From contig JAFQFH010000036.1 in NCBI GenBank assembly GCA_017398685.1, positions 42,282 to 106,281 of the forward strand: a DNA stretch of 64,000 nt, given 5' to 3'. Position numbers and translations under genes: made by a program. The DNA comes from Oscillospiraceae bacterium. GTDB lineage: Bacteria; Bacillota; Clostridia; Oscillospirales; Oscillospiraceae. This document shows, in pieces, positions 50,119 through 60,761 of this stretch. Below the pieces are notes generated by a model. That model was not told the DNA's origin and searched no databases. It worked only from the letters and a program-made list of their open reading frames with translations. Each line of letters opens with the position of its first letter. Position 1 is the stretch's first letter.

Positions 50119-52626
50119 ATGCAGCAGTTCAATGTTACCGGCATGAGCTGCGCGGCCTGTTCTGCAAGGGTGGAAAAGGCAGTGAATGCGCTGCCGGGTG
50201 TCAGCGAATGTTCGGTAAGCCTTCTTACAAACTCCATGGGTGTCTCCGGCACTGCAAGCGAGAGTGATATCATTGCCGCCGTTGAAAATGCGGGTTATGG
50301 TGCCTCAGTAAAGAGCGCGGCGGCAAAAAGCGCCGCCGTGGAGGAGGATGCCCTTGCGGATAAGGAAACCCCTGTTTTGAAACGCCGACTCATTGCATCG
50401 CTGGGCTTTCTCGCCGTGCTTATGTATATCTCCATGGGCCACGGCATGTGGGGCTGGCCCCTGCCTGCCTTTCTCAGCGAGGATCACGTGGCCTTCGGCA
50501 TAAGCCAGCTTCTGCTTTCCGGCATTGTAATGGTCATAAACCAGAAGTTTTTCATAAGCGGCTTCAAAGGTCTTATGAACCGTGCTCCCAATATGGACAC
50601 GCTGGTGGCCCTGGGTTCTGCCGCTGCCTTTGTATACAGCACATGGGTGCTCTTTGACATGAGCAACGCCCAGATGCGCGGCGATATGGAAACTGTCATG
50701 GCCCATATGCACGACTTTTATTTTGAGTCTGCCGCCATGATTTTAAGCCTTATCACCGTCGGCAAGATGCTGGAAGCCCGCTCCAAGGGCAAGACCACCG
50801 ATGCGCTCCGGGGTCTCATGCGCATTGCTCCCAAAACTGCCAATGTTATCATTGACGGCATGGAGCAGACTGTGGCTATAGATAAGGTGAAAAAGGGCGA
50901 CATCTTTGTTGTCCGCCCCGGTGAGAGCATCCCAGTGGACGGCATAATTCTGGAGGGCAGCAGCGCCGTGGACGAGTCGGCTCTCACCGGTGAGAGCATA
51001 CCCGTGGACAAAGCCGAGGGGGACATGGTCTCAGCCGCTACCATAAATCAGGTGGGCTTTATCCGCTGTGAGGCCACAAGGATAGGGGAGGATACCACTC
51101 TTGCCCAGATAATCCGCATGGTCAGTGACGCGGCGGCTACCAAAGCCCCCATTGCCAAGGTGGCGGACAAAGTCTCCGGCGTTTTCGTGCCTGTAGTCAT
51201 CACCATTGCCGTTATCACCACAGCGGTGTGGCTTCTTCTGGGCGAAAGTCTGGGCTTTGCCATAGGCCGGGGCATCTCGGTGCTGGTTATAAGCTGTCCC
51301 TGCGCTCTGGGGCTTGCTACACCTGTGGCCATCATGGTGGGCAACGGTCTGGGTGCCAAAAACGGCATTCTGTTCAAAACCGCCGCCGCTCTGGAGGAGA
51401 CAGGCCGCACCCGGATAATCGCCCTCGACAAAACCGGCACCATCACCGCCGGTACTCCTACCGTCACGGATGTTTACCCGGTGGATGGAGTGGGTGCAGA
51501 CGAACTTGTGCGCCTGGCGGCCTCTCTTGAGAGTAAAAGCGAGCATCCTCTGGCAAAAGCTGTTATGGCTTATGCAGGGGAAAAGGGGATCGTCGCCTAT
51601 GAGGTGGAGAACTTTGAAGCTCTCCCCGGCAACGGCATCGAGGCAAAGCTCAACGGCAAAGCCGCCTTTGCGGGCAGCATGAAGTTTATCCAGAGCCGCC
51701 TTGCACTGGATGAAAAGCTCCGCACACAGGCGGAAAAATATGCAGAGCAGGGGAAAACCCCGCTGTTCTTCGCCCATGAAAATATGCTTTCCGGCATCAT
51801 CGCCGTGGCGGACACCATAAAGCCCGACAGCCCTCAGGCGGTCAATGAGCTTAAGAATATGGGCATCCGCGTGGTCATGCTCACCGGCGACAATGAGCGC
51901 ACCGCCAGAGCCATCGGCGCTCAGGCAGGGGTGGACGAGGTGATTGCAGGCGTTCTGCCCGACGGCAAGGAGAGCGTGATAAGAAAACTTTCCCAGCAGG
52001 GCAAGGTTGCCATGGTGGGTGACGGCATAAACGATGCACCCGCCCTCACAAGAGCGGATATCGGCATCGCCATCGGCGCGGGCGCAGATATCGCCGTGGA
52101 TGCGGCGGATGTAGTTTTGATGCACGGCAGTCTCCGCGATGCAGCCGCTGCCATCCGCCTTTCCCGAGCCAGCCTCAAAAATATCCACGAAAATCTGTTC
52201 TGGGCCTTCTTCTACAACACAATAGGCATCCCCGTGGCAGCGGGCGTTCTCCATCACTGGGGCATAGACCTCAATCCCATGCTGGCTGCGGCTGCCATGA
52301 GCCTTTCAAGCTTCTGTGTTGTGACCAATGCTCTGCGCCTTAACTTCTTCAAGCTCCATGACCCCAGTCATGACAGGAAAATAAAAGCTGAAAAACAAAT
52401 TGAAAAGGAGAATAAAAATATGACCAAGACCATGAAAATCGAAGGCATGATGTGCGGCCACTGCGAGGCCAGAGTCAAAAAGACCCTTGAGGCCATTGAC
52501 GGCGTAATCAGTGCCGAGGTAAGCCACACCGCCGGAACCGCTGTTGTCACCTTTGAGGCTGTCAGTGACGATACCCTCAAAGCCGCCGTTGAAGCACAGG
52601 ACTACAAGGTGCTGGGCATAGAGTGA
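50119..52626 (+). CDS. copA: Copper-exporting P1B-type ATPase with N- and C-terminal HMA domains
   Basis: An 835-aa membrane ATPase. N-terminal heavy-metal domain [14 protein letters not shown] (residues 5-18), eight helices, actuator TGES, metal-gate CPC in SCPCALG, phosphorylation site [15 protein letters not shown] and [13 protein letters not shown] plus the final-helix residues ([18 protein letters not shown]) indicate Cu(I). After the last helix a Lys/Glu-rich linker leads to a second HMA domain ([11 protein letters not shown]) from residue 768, which has its own SD and ATG. It exports copper from the cytoplasm and confers tolerance. Confidence 0.95.
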   Translation: MQQFNVTGMSCAACSARVEKAVNALPGVSECSVSLLTNSMGVSGTASESDIIAAVENAGYGASVKSAAAKSAAVEEDALADKETPVLKRRLIASLGFLAVLMYISMGHGMWGWPLPAFLSEDHVAFGISQLLLSGIVMVINQKFFISGFKGLMNRAPNMDTLVALGSAAAFVYSTWVLFDMSNAQMRGDMETVMAHMHDFYFESAAMILSLITVGKMLEARSKGKTTDALRGLMRIAPKTANVIIDGMEQTVAIDKVKKGDIFVVRPGESIPVDGIILEGSSAVDESALTGESIPVDKAEGDMVSAATINQVGFIRCEATRIGEDTTLAQIIRMVSDAAATKAPIAKVADKVSGVFVPVVITIAVITTAVWLLLGESLGFAIGRGISVLVISCPCALGLATPVAIMVGNGLGAKNGILFKTAAALEETGRTRIIALDKTGTITAGTPTVTDVYPVDGVGADELVRLAASLESKSEHPLAKAVMAYAGEKGIVAYEVENFEALPGNGIEAKLNGKAAFAGSMKFIQSRLALDEKLRTQAEKYAEQGKTPLFFAHENMLSGIIAVADTIKPDSPQAVNELKNMGIRVVMLTGDNERTARAIGAQAGVDEVIAGVLPDGKESVIRKLSQQGKVAMVGDGINDAPALTRADIGIAIGAGADIAVDAADVVLMHGSLRDAAAAIRLSRASLKNIHENLFWAFFYNTIGIPVAAGVLHHWGIDLNPMLAAAAMSLSSFCVVTNALRLNFFKLHDPSHDRKIKAEKQIEKENKNMTKTMKIEGMMCGHCEARVKKTLEAIDGVISAEVSHTAGTAVVTFEAVSDDTLKAAVEAQDYKVLGIE
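52420..52626 (+). CDS. copZ: CopZ-like copper chaperone as in-frame internal start within copA
   Basis: Within copA an ATG at 52420 is preceded 9 bases upstream by AAGGAG (52405-52410), a much better initiation signal than chance. From it a 68-residue HMA protein ([20 protein letters not shown]) is encoded, the size of free CopZ. It may be translated separately as a chaperone as well as being the tail of CopA. The layout looks like a former copA-copZ gene pair joined by loss of the copA stop. Confidence 0.6.
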   Translation: MTKTMKIEGMMCGHCEARVKKTLEAIDGVISAEVSHTAGTAVVTFEAVSDDTLKAAVEAQDYKVLGIE

Positions 52627-52635
52627 TATAGAGCA

Positions 52636-52676
52636 ATATGAAAAGAGAGCAGCCGACAGCTGCTCTCTTTTCATAT
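52636..52676. terminator. Bidirectional terminator between copA and the NUDIX gene
   Basis: A perfect 18-bp stem (52636-52653 with 52659-52676), A/T-rich at the base on both sides; it covers the NUDIX stop codon. Confidence 0.88.
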
Positions 52677-53147
52677 CTCCAGTTTTTTCCCGTTCAGCGC
52701 CGCACCCATCAGCTTGTCTCCCGAATAGCACAGCTTCAGTGAGAAAAATGGCTCGTCGCTGTCCAGAAGCCGCAGGAATATTTTGTCCCCCTCCCAGATG
52801 GGAAGAGACAAAAGTCGTTCCTTTTCAATCCATTCAAGCACGCCCTCGTCGCAGTCCTTTATCTGCCCTGTGAAGCCGTGGCAGTCGAAAAGGTGCATAT
52901 ACTCCGTGCCCCACTCATCGGACACAAAGGTGACGATGCCCCGGTAACGCCAGCTCTCAGCGCAAAGTCCCGTTTCCTCCCGCACCTCGCGGAGCATACA
53001 GTCCTCCGGGCTCTCGCCGTACTCAAACTTGCCGCCTATGCCTATCCACTTGTCGTGGTTTTCGTCGTTTACCTTCTTGATGCGGTGGAGCATCAGGTAC
53101 TTGCCGTCTTTTTCAATATAGCAGAGACTTGTATTTCTCATATTCAT
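52671..53147 (-). CDS. NUDIX hydrolase (MutT/8-oxo-dGTPase type)
   Basis: A 158-aa hydrolase with a complete NUDIX box, GGKFEYGESPEDCMLREV followed by REETG. The N-terminus NTSLCYIEKDGKYLMLHR is typical of 8-oxo-dGTP diphosphatases. ATG 53147 or 53141 are both possible, with a GGTGAT-type SD; the much longer frame to 53471 is unsupported because it overlaps the divergent gene. Confidence 0.9.
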   Translation of the reverse strand: MNMRNTSLCYIEKDGKYLMLHRIKKVNDENHDKWIGIGGKFEYGESPEDCMLREVREETGLCAESWRYRGIVTFVSDEWGTEYMHLFDCHGFTGQIKDCDEGVLEWIEKERLLSLPIWEGDKIFLRLLDSDEPFFSLKLCYSGDKLMGAALNGKKLEI

Positions 53148-53299
53148 CACCACGGATATTCTACTACAAGCTTGGGGAAAGTACCAGCCCTTTCCGGGGA
53201 TATGTGTGAAATGATAATTTCCCGGAGCCGGCTTGCATTGCTTAACACGAAACATTATAATATTTTGTGCTTGGAATAAAACGAAAGCGAGGAATACCC

Positions 53300-55582
53300 A
53301 TGAAATTGAAGCGAACATTAAGCTTGCTGCTAAGTTTAGCACTAATGCTTGGCTTGCTCTCCGGTTGTGGCAGTGGGACGAATCCCACAACAGAACCGGA
53401 CGAATCACCAAAGCAGCTTTCTGCACGAGAACAAGGCGAGCCAAGGCCGGATGATGAATATGAACGTGCAATATGGTATGGATTTTTGCCGGAAGATTTG
53501 GCGGAAGCCGACCCGGAGAATACCGTCCTCACATGGTCACAGTACTGCAATATGCTGGGCAGTGCGATCAAGCTGCACGACGAGGGCGAATATTCAGCAT
53601 GGCAGAAGATGACCAAGGCCGCTCCCAACACTGAAATGAAGCGTGACGGGGCCATGGTATCGCTTTTGTTTGCCGCAAAGACCATGGGACTTGCCAGCTT
53701 TAATGCAAACAGTCCGGCTGAGTTCAACGACTACGCACCCAAAGTTTGGGATGTTGTCACTATGGACTACCCTGTTTTCAACTGGAATACTCCGATTGAT
53801 TTAGGGGATGGCTGTTCCGACAATAACCATGTTGGCCCAGCATACGATTTCTGCCTGCGCAGAGTGTCGTTTGAAAGCAACAAATCCCTGCTGGAATTTG
53901 ACGAGGCGGGAGACCTGCGTCTTGAACAGCCCCTGACACTGCGGGAAGCAGCGCTGTCGGTCGTGCGCTTGTATGAAAGTGAACTTTCCTCCGATTTCAA
54001 TGATGCAGCATATGTCACCGCCTCTGAGGTGGAGGCGGTCTATGCTGCTGCTGACCAGCGTCGAGATGCCATCTTGAACAGTCCCACTACCATTGTAAAA
54101 GCGGACGAATATATTATGGGCGAAAGCTACTCCGGGACAGCCTACTATGTGTCCAACCGCGGCAGCGACCGGAACAACGGCCTCAGTCCTGAAACGCCCT
54201 TTGCAACTATGGCACCCTTTGATAACATTCAGCTAAACTATGGTGATGCCGTTTTCTTTGAACGGGGCAGCATCTGGCGTGCAACAGATTTGCACTGGAA
54301 AATCAGCGAAACCGCAGGGATGACTATTTCCGCCTATGGCGAAGGACCGAAGCCTGCCTTTTACGGCAGCGAGGAAAACGGCACAGGCGGTGAAAAATGG
54401 GAGCTGTTCTACTCAGATGACACCGGAAAGAAAATTTGGAAATTCTATCGGGAAATGACCGAAGTGGCCAGCATCGTGCTGAACGAATCAGAATTTGTGC
54501 TTCGGGATGTGGCCTATTGGGACGGGGAATCCTACTTACAGCTGGATGATCGCCACGAGGCCTTGACCGGAGAGGATTACGATATTACGCAGCATCTGCC
54601 GGATATGTGGTGTTTCCCCGCTCTTGATTATCCCGATATGAAAACGGAAAATTTGGGAGATGCGCTTTTCCGCGCCTGGGACGAAAACGGCAAAGAAGTA
54701 TTCTACACAGGCTCTCTATTTTTCCGTTGCGATGCGGGGAATCCCGGTGAGATTTATGAGAACATCGAGTTTATCATGCCTCATGCGTTTTGCGACGGTA
54801 TGGCAGATGACCAAACATACGACAATCTCTGCGTTCTATATTCCAGCATAACCTCATGCAGTGGATTCCATGACGGATATGGGGCACAGAACGGTGTCGT
54901 GCAAAACTGCGAATTTGGTTGGAAAGGCGGACACGTCTTTTCGTATGCCACGGGCGAAGAAACTGGCGATACCCGTATCCAGTTGAACGCCGGTTTATTT
55001 GGCAGAAACAGCGGTGCCTTTGCCATCAACAGCAGCCATTATACCGTGCGAAACAATTACATCCATGATGCCTTTCAGGAAGGCATTGCTCTGGAAACAT
55101 TCATAGGTCGAGAAAGTATGCAAGACTGTGTTGTTTCCGGAAATCTGATTGAGCGGACAACACAGGGGATTTTGCTGTGCAACTGGGATATGGAAGTAAA
55201 TCCGGACCACATTTTCAAAAACACCGTGGTAGAAGATAATCTTGTTTTGGACAGCGGCGTGAACAATTTCTTCAGCACAGATTGGGAAGATGACTATTGC
55301 AACGCTGTGGTGATTCAGGGTGGTCCCTGTGCAAATGAAAATCTCGTGATCCGAAACAACACCTTTGCCTTTGCAACCGGTGCCCTTGTCCAGATTGATC
55401 AGTTCAGCAAAGAATACTCCAGAGTTTTTGAGGGAAATACATACATCCAGTATGCCGCCGAAAGCGACGTTATCGGGGCCAGAGGAGTCGGCATCAACTA
55501 TTCTATGTATAACCATCTGACGCCTGAAAGCATTGCGACTTTCCTCGGCGACGAAACAGGAATTGCTAAGCTACAGGAGTGA
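53300..55582 (+). CDS. Large lipoprotein with SLH-like region and right-handed beta-helix domain
   Basis: A 760-aa exported protein. Lipobox LLSGC lies near residue 22. Residues about 40-270 are helical with repeats recalling S-layer-homology or an accessory domain. From about residue 275 (YYVSNRGSDRNNGLSPETPF) a parallel beta-helix begins, the pattern of polysaccharide lyases and glycoside hydrolases. Later repeats include NNYIHDAFQEGIALE and VVSGNLIERTTQGILLCN. It probably binds or degrades an extracellular polysaccharide. Codon use is less C-ending than in the neighbours, compatible with acquisition. ATG 53300 follows GAGGAAT. Confidence 0.82.
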   Translation: MKLKRTLSLLLSLALMLGLLSGCGSGTNPTTEPDESPKQLSAREQGEPRPDDEYERAIWYGFLPEDLAEADPENTVLTWSQYCNMLGSAIKLHDEGEYSAWQKMTKAAPNTEMKRDGAMVSLLFAAKTMGLASFNANSPAEFNDYAPKVWDVVTMDYPVFNWNTPIDLGDGCSDNNHVGPAYDFCLRRVSFESNKSLLEFDEAGDLRLEQPLTLREAALSVVRLYESELSSDFNDAAYVTASEVEAVYAAADQRRDAILNSPTTIVKADEYIMGESYSGTAYYVSNRGSDRNNGLSPETPFATMAPFDNIQLNYGDAVFFERGSIWRATDLHWKISETAGMTISAYGEGPKPAFYGSEENGTGGEKWELFYSDDTGKKIWKFYREMTEVASIVLNESEFVLRDVAYWDGESYLQLDDRHEALTGEDYDITQHLPDMWCFPALDYPDMKTENLGDALFRAWDENGKEVFYTGSLFFRCDAGNPGEIYENIEFIMPHAFCDGMADDQTYDNLCVLYSSITSCSGFHDGYGAQNGVVQNCEFGWKGGHVFSYATGEETGDTRIQLNAGLFGRNSGAFAINSSHYTVRNNYIHDAFQEGIALETFIGRESMQDCVVSGNLIERTTQGILLCNWDMEVNPDHIFKNTVVEDNLVLDSGVNNFFSTDWEDDYCNAVVIQGGPCANENLVIRNNTFAFATGALVQIDQFSKEYSRVFEGNTYIQYAAESDVIGARGVGINYSMYNHLTPESIATFLGDETGIAKLQE

Positions 55583-55645
55583 TCCTCTTCTTTCGATGAA
55601 TCATCTATCGAACGTATAGGGTACTAAACAGAAACACCCACAACA

Positions 55646-55679
55646 AAGGCCGACACCTATTTACGAGGGTGTCGGCCTT
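55646..55679. terminator. Bidirectional terminator between beta-helix lipoprotein and groEL
   Basis: A perfect 12-bp stem (55646-55657 with 55668-55679). Confidence 0.85.
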
Positions 55680-55725
55680 CTTGTTACATATCAAACGCTT
55701 TTTTAGGGCAATTGCGGGCTTTATC

Positions 55726-57650
<1,925 letters not shown>

Positions 57651-57686
57651 GATATATACCTCCAAAATAATTATATTACAAAATTC

Positions 57687-57727
57687 AACATCGTTAGCAC
57701 TCTTTGGCTTGGAGTGCTAACGATGTT
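57687..57727 (-). promoter_or_regulatory. Extended CIRCE operator of groESL
   Basis: The canonical CIRCE arms (57694-57702 and 57712-57720) with 9-base spacer are extended by seven further complementary bases on each side, giving 16-bp arms. It binds HrcA to repress groESL without heat stress. Confidence 0.96.
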
Positions 57728-57755
57728 AATATACCACATATTTATTATTTTTCAA
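57728..57755 (-). promoter_or_regulatory. groESL promoter
   Basis: Reverse strand TTGAAA (57750-57755), 16 bases, TATATT (57728-57733), immediately upstream of CIRCE. Confidence 0.75.
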
Positions 57756-57815
57756 GACCCTGCATCAAAAAAACAGGAAAATATTTTTGAATTTTTTGTG
57801 ACATGGGCGACAGGT

Positions 57816-58745
57816 TCACACCGCATCGAAAAAATGCATCCCCCGGGGTACAATAAGCCGCCCCGCGCCGGGCTTGAGGGATATATCCACGTCCTTTGAA
57901 TAGATGGCCTCGCCGTCAATATTCACCACATGTTCCTCTCCAAAGCTGATGCTGAGATCGCGGCCCTTAAGGTGAGTGACATATTTGGGCAGCTCGTCGG
58001 CCCGTCCAGCGGCATACTTGCCGATAAGAAAGGGCAGCATGGCAAGGCTTACTTCCTTTACAACATATATGTCCAGCACTCCGTCATCCGGGCGGGCGTC
58101 GCAGCTGGGGTTGAAGCCGCCGCCGTAGAAGCGGCCGTTGCAGGCGCAGACCAGCGCGTGCTTGCCTGCCTGTACAAACTCACCGACTTTTATGCGCATT
58201 GTCGTGTTTATACCTCTGAACACGTTCACCGCCGCACTCACCACGTAGGCGGCAGCGCCGCCGATTATGGGGAGCTTGCTGTATTTATGTACGTCCGCGC
58301 CGATGCGGGCATCGATGCCCACAGAGCATATGTTGGCGCACCAGCGGCCGTTGCAGTTTATAAGGTCGATGGGCTGTATCTGCCCGGCGAGAATTGCGTC
58401 CAGATCCCGGTACAGCTCAGCCTCCTGCCCGAACATGCGGCAAAAGTCGTTGCCGGTGCCGGTGGGAAAGGGGCAGACAGCCACGTTTTCCCTCTCCGCT
58501 GCGCCGCAGACACATTCGTTGAAGGTGCCGTCCCCGCCGCAGGCGTAAACTCTCAGATCCCGGCTTTCCTGAGCAGCCTGCCCGATAACGTCGCAGGCAT
58601 CCATGGGAGCCTTGGTCACGTAGATTTCAAAGCTGTCGTCTCTTTTTTCAAATGCTTTTTCAGCCTTTGCTCTGACTTCGTCAGTGGCGTCTCTGTCACC
58701 GGCGATGGGATTTACTATAAAAAGGTGCTTAACTTTTTCCAGCAT
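57816..58745 (-). CDS. Diacylglycerol kinase-family (DagK/YegS) lipid kinase
   Basis: A 309-aa soluble kinase with IVNPIAG, the nucleotide-binding GGDGTFNE and PTGTGNDFCR. In Bacillota such enzymes recycle diacylglycerol to phosphatidic acid, linked to lipoteichoic acid turnover. It is co-directional with the methyltransferase upstream (26-base gap). Confidence 0.93.
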   Translation of the reverse strand: MLEKVKHLFIVNPIAGDRDATDEVRAKAEKAFEKRDDSFEIYVTKAPMDACDVIGQAAQESRDLRVYACGGDGTFNECVCGAAERENVAVCPFPTGTGNDFCRMFGQEAELYRDLDAILAGQIQPIDLINCNGRWCANICSVGIDARIGADVHKYSKLPIIGGAAAYVVSAAVNVFRGINTTMRIKVGEFVQAGKHALVCACNGRFYGGGFNPSCDARPDDGVLDIYVVKEVSLAMLPFLIGKYAAGRADELPKYVTHLKGRDLSISFGEEHVVNIDGEAIYSKDVDISLKPGAGRLIVPRGMHFFDAV

Positions 58746-58771
58746 ATCCGTTCACCCCGTATATTTTTTAT

Positions 58772-59884
58772 CTATTTAAAATACATGAATAGGTCGCACT
58801 TTATCATGCCGTTGTAAAGCTTTCTCTTTTTGTCCGCCTGTTTACCGAAGCAACGCTCAAACTCCGTATGGGAGGACAGCAGATAAAGCTGCCAGTTTTC
58901 GCTTGCGGCATAGGCTCGTCCGAAAGCCCTGTAAAGCTCCTCGGCCTGCTGCTTTTCCATAATGCGCTCGCCGTAGGGAGGATTTGTAACGATGACGCCG
59001 CGCTCCGTCTTTCTCTCAAAGCCTGTGGCGTCGGCAAGCTCAAAGCGCACAATATCCGCCACGCCGGCTCTCTGGGCGTTCTCTCTGGCAATGGCAATGG
59101 CGGCAGGATCAATGTCGCTACCTATTATATTATAGCTTCCGTTGAATTCCCTTGATATGGCGGCTTCTTTTTCCTCGATCCAGAGCTTTTTGTCCACCCA
59201 GCGCCAGTCCATGGCGGTGAAACGGCGGTTGAGGCCGGGAGCACGGTTTCTGGCTATGAGGGCTGCCTCGATGGGAATAGTGCCGCTGCCGCAGAAGGGG
59301 TCGCAAAAATCGTCCCGCCCTCTGTAGCGGCTGAGCTTTATCATGGAGGCAGCCATAGTCTCCTTCAGGGGCGCTGCGTTGTGGGCCGGGCGGTAGCCTC
59401 GCTTGTGAAGCCCGGCGCCGGAGGTGTCAATACACAGGGACACCCTGTCCTTCATGATGGAAAACTGCACCTGATAAAGCTCGGCACTCTCGGCAAACCA
59501 CTCAATGCCGTAGACCTTTTTGAGCCTTTCCACAATGGCCTTCTTTATGATTTTCTGGCAGTCAGACACGGAGAAGAGCTGGGAATTGAGGCTGTAACCC
59601 TTCACGGGGAAAGCTCCGTCAGAGGGAATAATGCTCTCCCAGGGCAGGGCCTTTGTGCCCTGAAAAAGCTCCTCAAAGCTTCTGGCCTCAAAACTGCCAA
59701 GCTCTATGAGTATCCTCTCGCCGCAGCGCAGGTTTATATTGGCCCGGGCAATCTCCCTTGCGCCTCCCTTGAAATATACTCTGCCGTTTTCGGAACGGAC
59801 ATCCGGAATATCCAGCCTTTTCAGCTCATCCGCAATGGGGCTTTCAAGACCCAAAAGACAGGGAACGCATAAATTGAATTCCAT
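58772..59884 (-). CDS. THUMP-domain class I SAM-dependent RNA methyltransferase (RlmL/YpsC-like)
   Basis: A 370-aa enzyme. The N-terminal ferredoxin-like/THUMP region (residues 1-155) binds RNA; the Rossmann domain has FCDPFCGSGTIPIEAAL and catalytic NPPYGERI. It is the YpsC-type 23S rRNA N2-methylguanosine methyltransferase family. Confidence 0.93.
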   Translation of the reverse strand: MEFNLCVPCLLGLESPIADELKRLDIPDVRSENGRVYFKGGAREIARANINLRCGERILIELGSFEARSFEELFQGTKALPWESIIPSDGAFPVKGYSLNSQLFSVSDCQKIIKKAIVERLKKVYGIEWFAESAELYQVQFSIMKDRVSLCIDTSGAGLHKRGYRPAHNAAPLKETMAASMIKLSRYRGRDDFCDPFCGSGTIPIEAALIARNRAPGLNRRFTAMDWRWVDKKLWIEEKEAAISREFNGSYNIIGSDIDPAAIAIARENAQRAGVADIVRFELADATGFERKTERGVIVTNPPYGERIMEKQQAEELYRAFGRAYAASENWQLYLLSSHTEFERCFGKQADKKRKLYNGMIKCDLFMYFK

Positions 59885-60192
59885 ATTTTTCCTCTTGCAA
59901 TTGGACTAAAATTTTACTGTCGCAGCATATAATACAACAAAAATTTGAAGCTGTAAACGTGGTAATGTTAAGAACGTGTTAATTATATTGTGCAAATGGG
60001 CCAAATGTACAAGAGTCTTAAAGGGAAAAACGCCTGTTTGGGTTTACATAAGTGCAATATAAACAAAAATTGAGCCTTTATTCGAAATGAAATTCATAAT
60101 TTATTAAAATTGCCTATTGAAATTTGTGGTGTTTAGCGTTATATTATGCTCAAGTCATAATTTGTTCATTTTTGTAGGAGGTCTTTTTTGGT
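59885..60192. other. A/T-rich intergenic region with promoter
   Basis: About 300 bases without a gene. It contains TGTTAAGAAC (59966-59975) and TTGTGCAAA (59988-59996), both also present (the second in reverse complement) upstream of rnf, and the promoter at 60117-60145. Confidence 0.55.
60117..60145 (+). promoter_or_regulatory. Promoter of the 60193-cstA unit
   Basis: TTGAAA (60117-60122), 17 bases, TATATT (60140-60145). Confidence 0.7.
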
Positions 60193-60708
60193 ATGGATCG
60201 TGCCCTTTTTCTGGAAGTTTTAAAAGATTCATACAGCGCCTACTACAACATTATTGAAGACGAAATGCTGCCGGGGCTTCCCATGGCTTTCCGTGCGGAT
60301 TATTTTTCCAGGGCTGAGCAGTACTGGCTCTCCAAGAAGATAAAGGTCTGGGGAAATGAGACAAACGAGTTTTGCTATGTGTTCTCTGCAGAAAGCTTTG
60401 ATAATGAAACTGTGGACAAGTGTGTCAAGGCCGCTCTTGATGAGTCCTTGCCCCGTGTCAAGCCCCATAAGGAGCACCAGTATTCCAATGTAAAGGTGCT
60501 TTTCGTGGCGGACAGCTTTGACAAGGCTGTTAAAAAGCACATTCAGGCAAAGAAGTTTGAAAAGAGCTACAAGTTCTCCCTCCACGGCTTCACCATGCTG
60601 AAAACCTGCGCGGTGGATCTGGCGGCGGAGGAGGCCTACCCCAACAAGGCCGGTTATGAGCTGGCCAAATACTTTCAGAAGCTCTTCGCGGCGAGAAAAG
60701 AGGACTGA
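60193..60708 (+). CDS. Protein of unknown function upstream of cstA
   Basis: A 171-aa soluble protein (MDRALFLEVLKDSYSAYYNI ... KKFEKSYKFSLHGFTMLKTC) with no recognised domain; mixed alpha/beta by eye. SD AGGAGG. It shares the promoter with cstA 53 bases downstream, so it may be a cytoplasmic partner or regulator of the transporter. Confidence 0.78.
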   Translation: MDRALFLEVLKDSYSAYYNIIEDEMLPGLPMAFRADYFSRAEQYWLSKKIKVWGNETNEFCYVFSAESFDNETVDKCVKAALDESLPRVKPHKEHQYSNVKVLFVADSFDKAVKKHIQAKKFEKSYKFSLHGFTMLKTCAVDLAAEEAYPNKAGYELAKYFQKLFAARKED

Positions 60709-60761
60709 TCTCAAAGCGAAAGCAAATATTTTATCATTTTTTTACTTAAGGAGTGAAAAGT

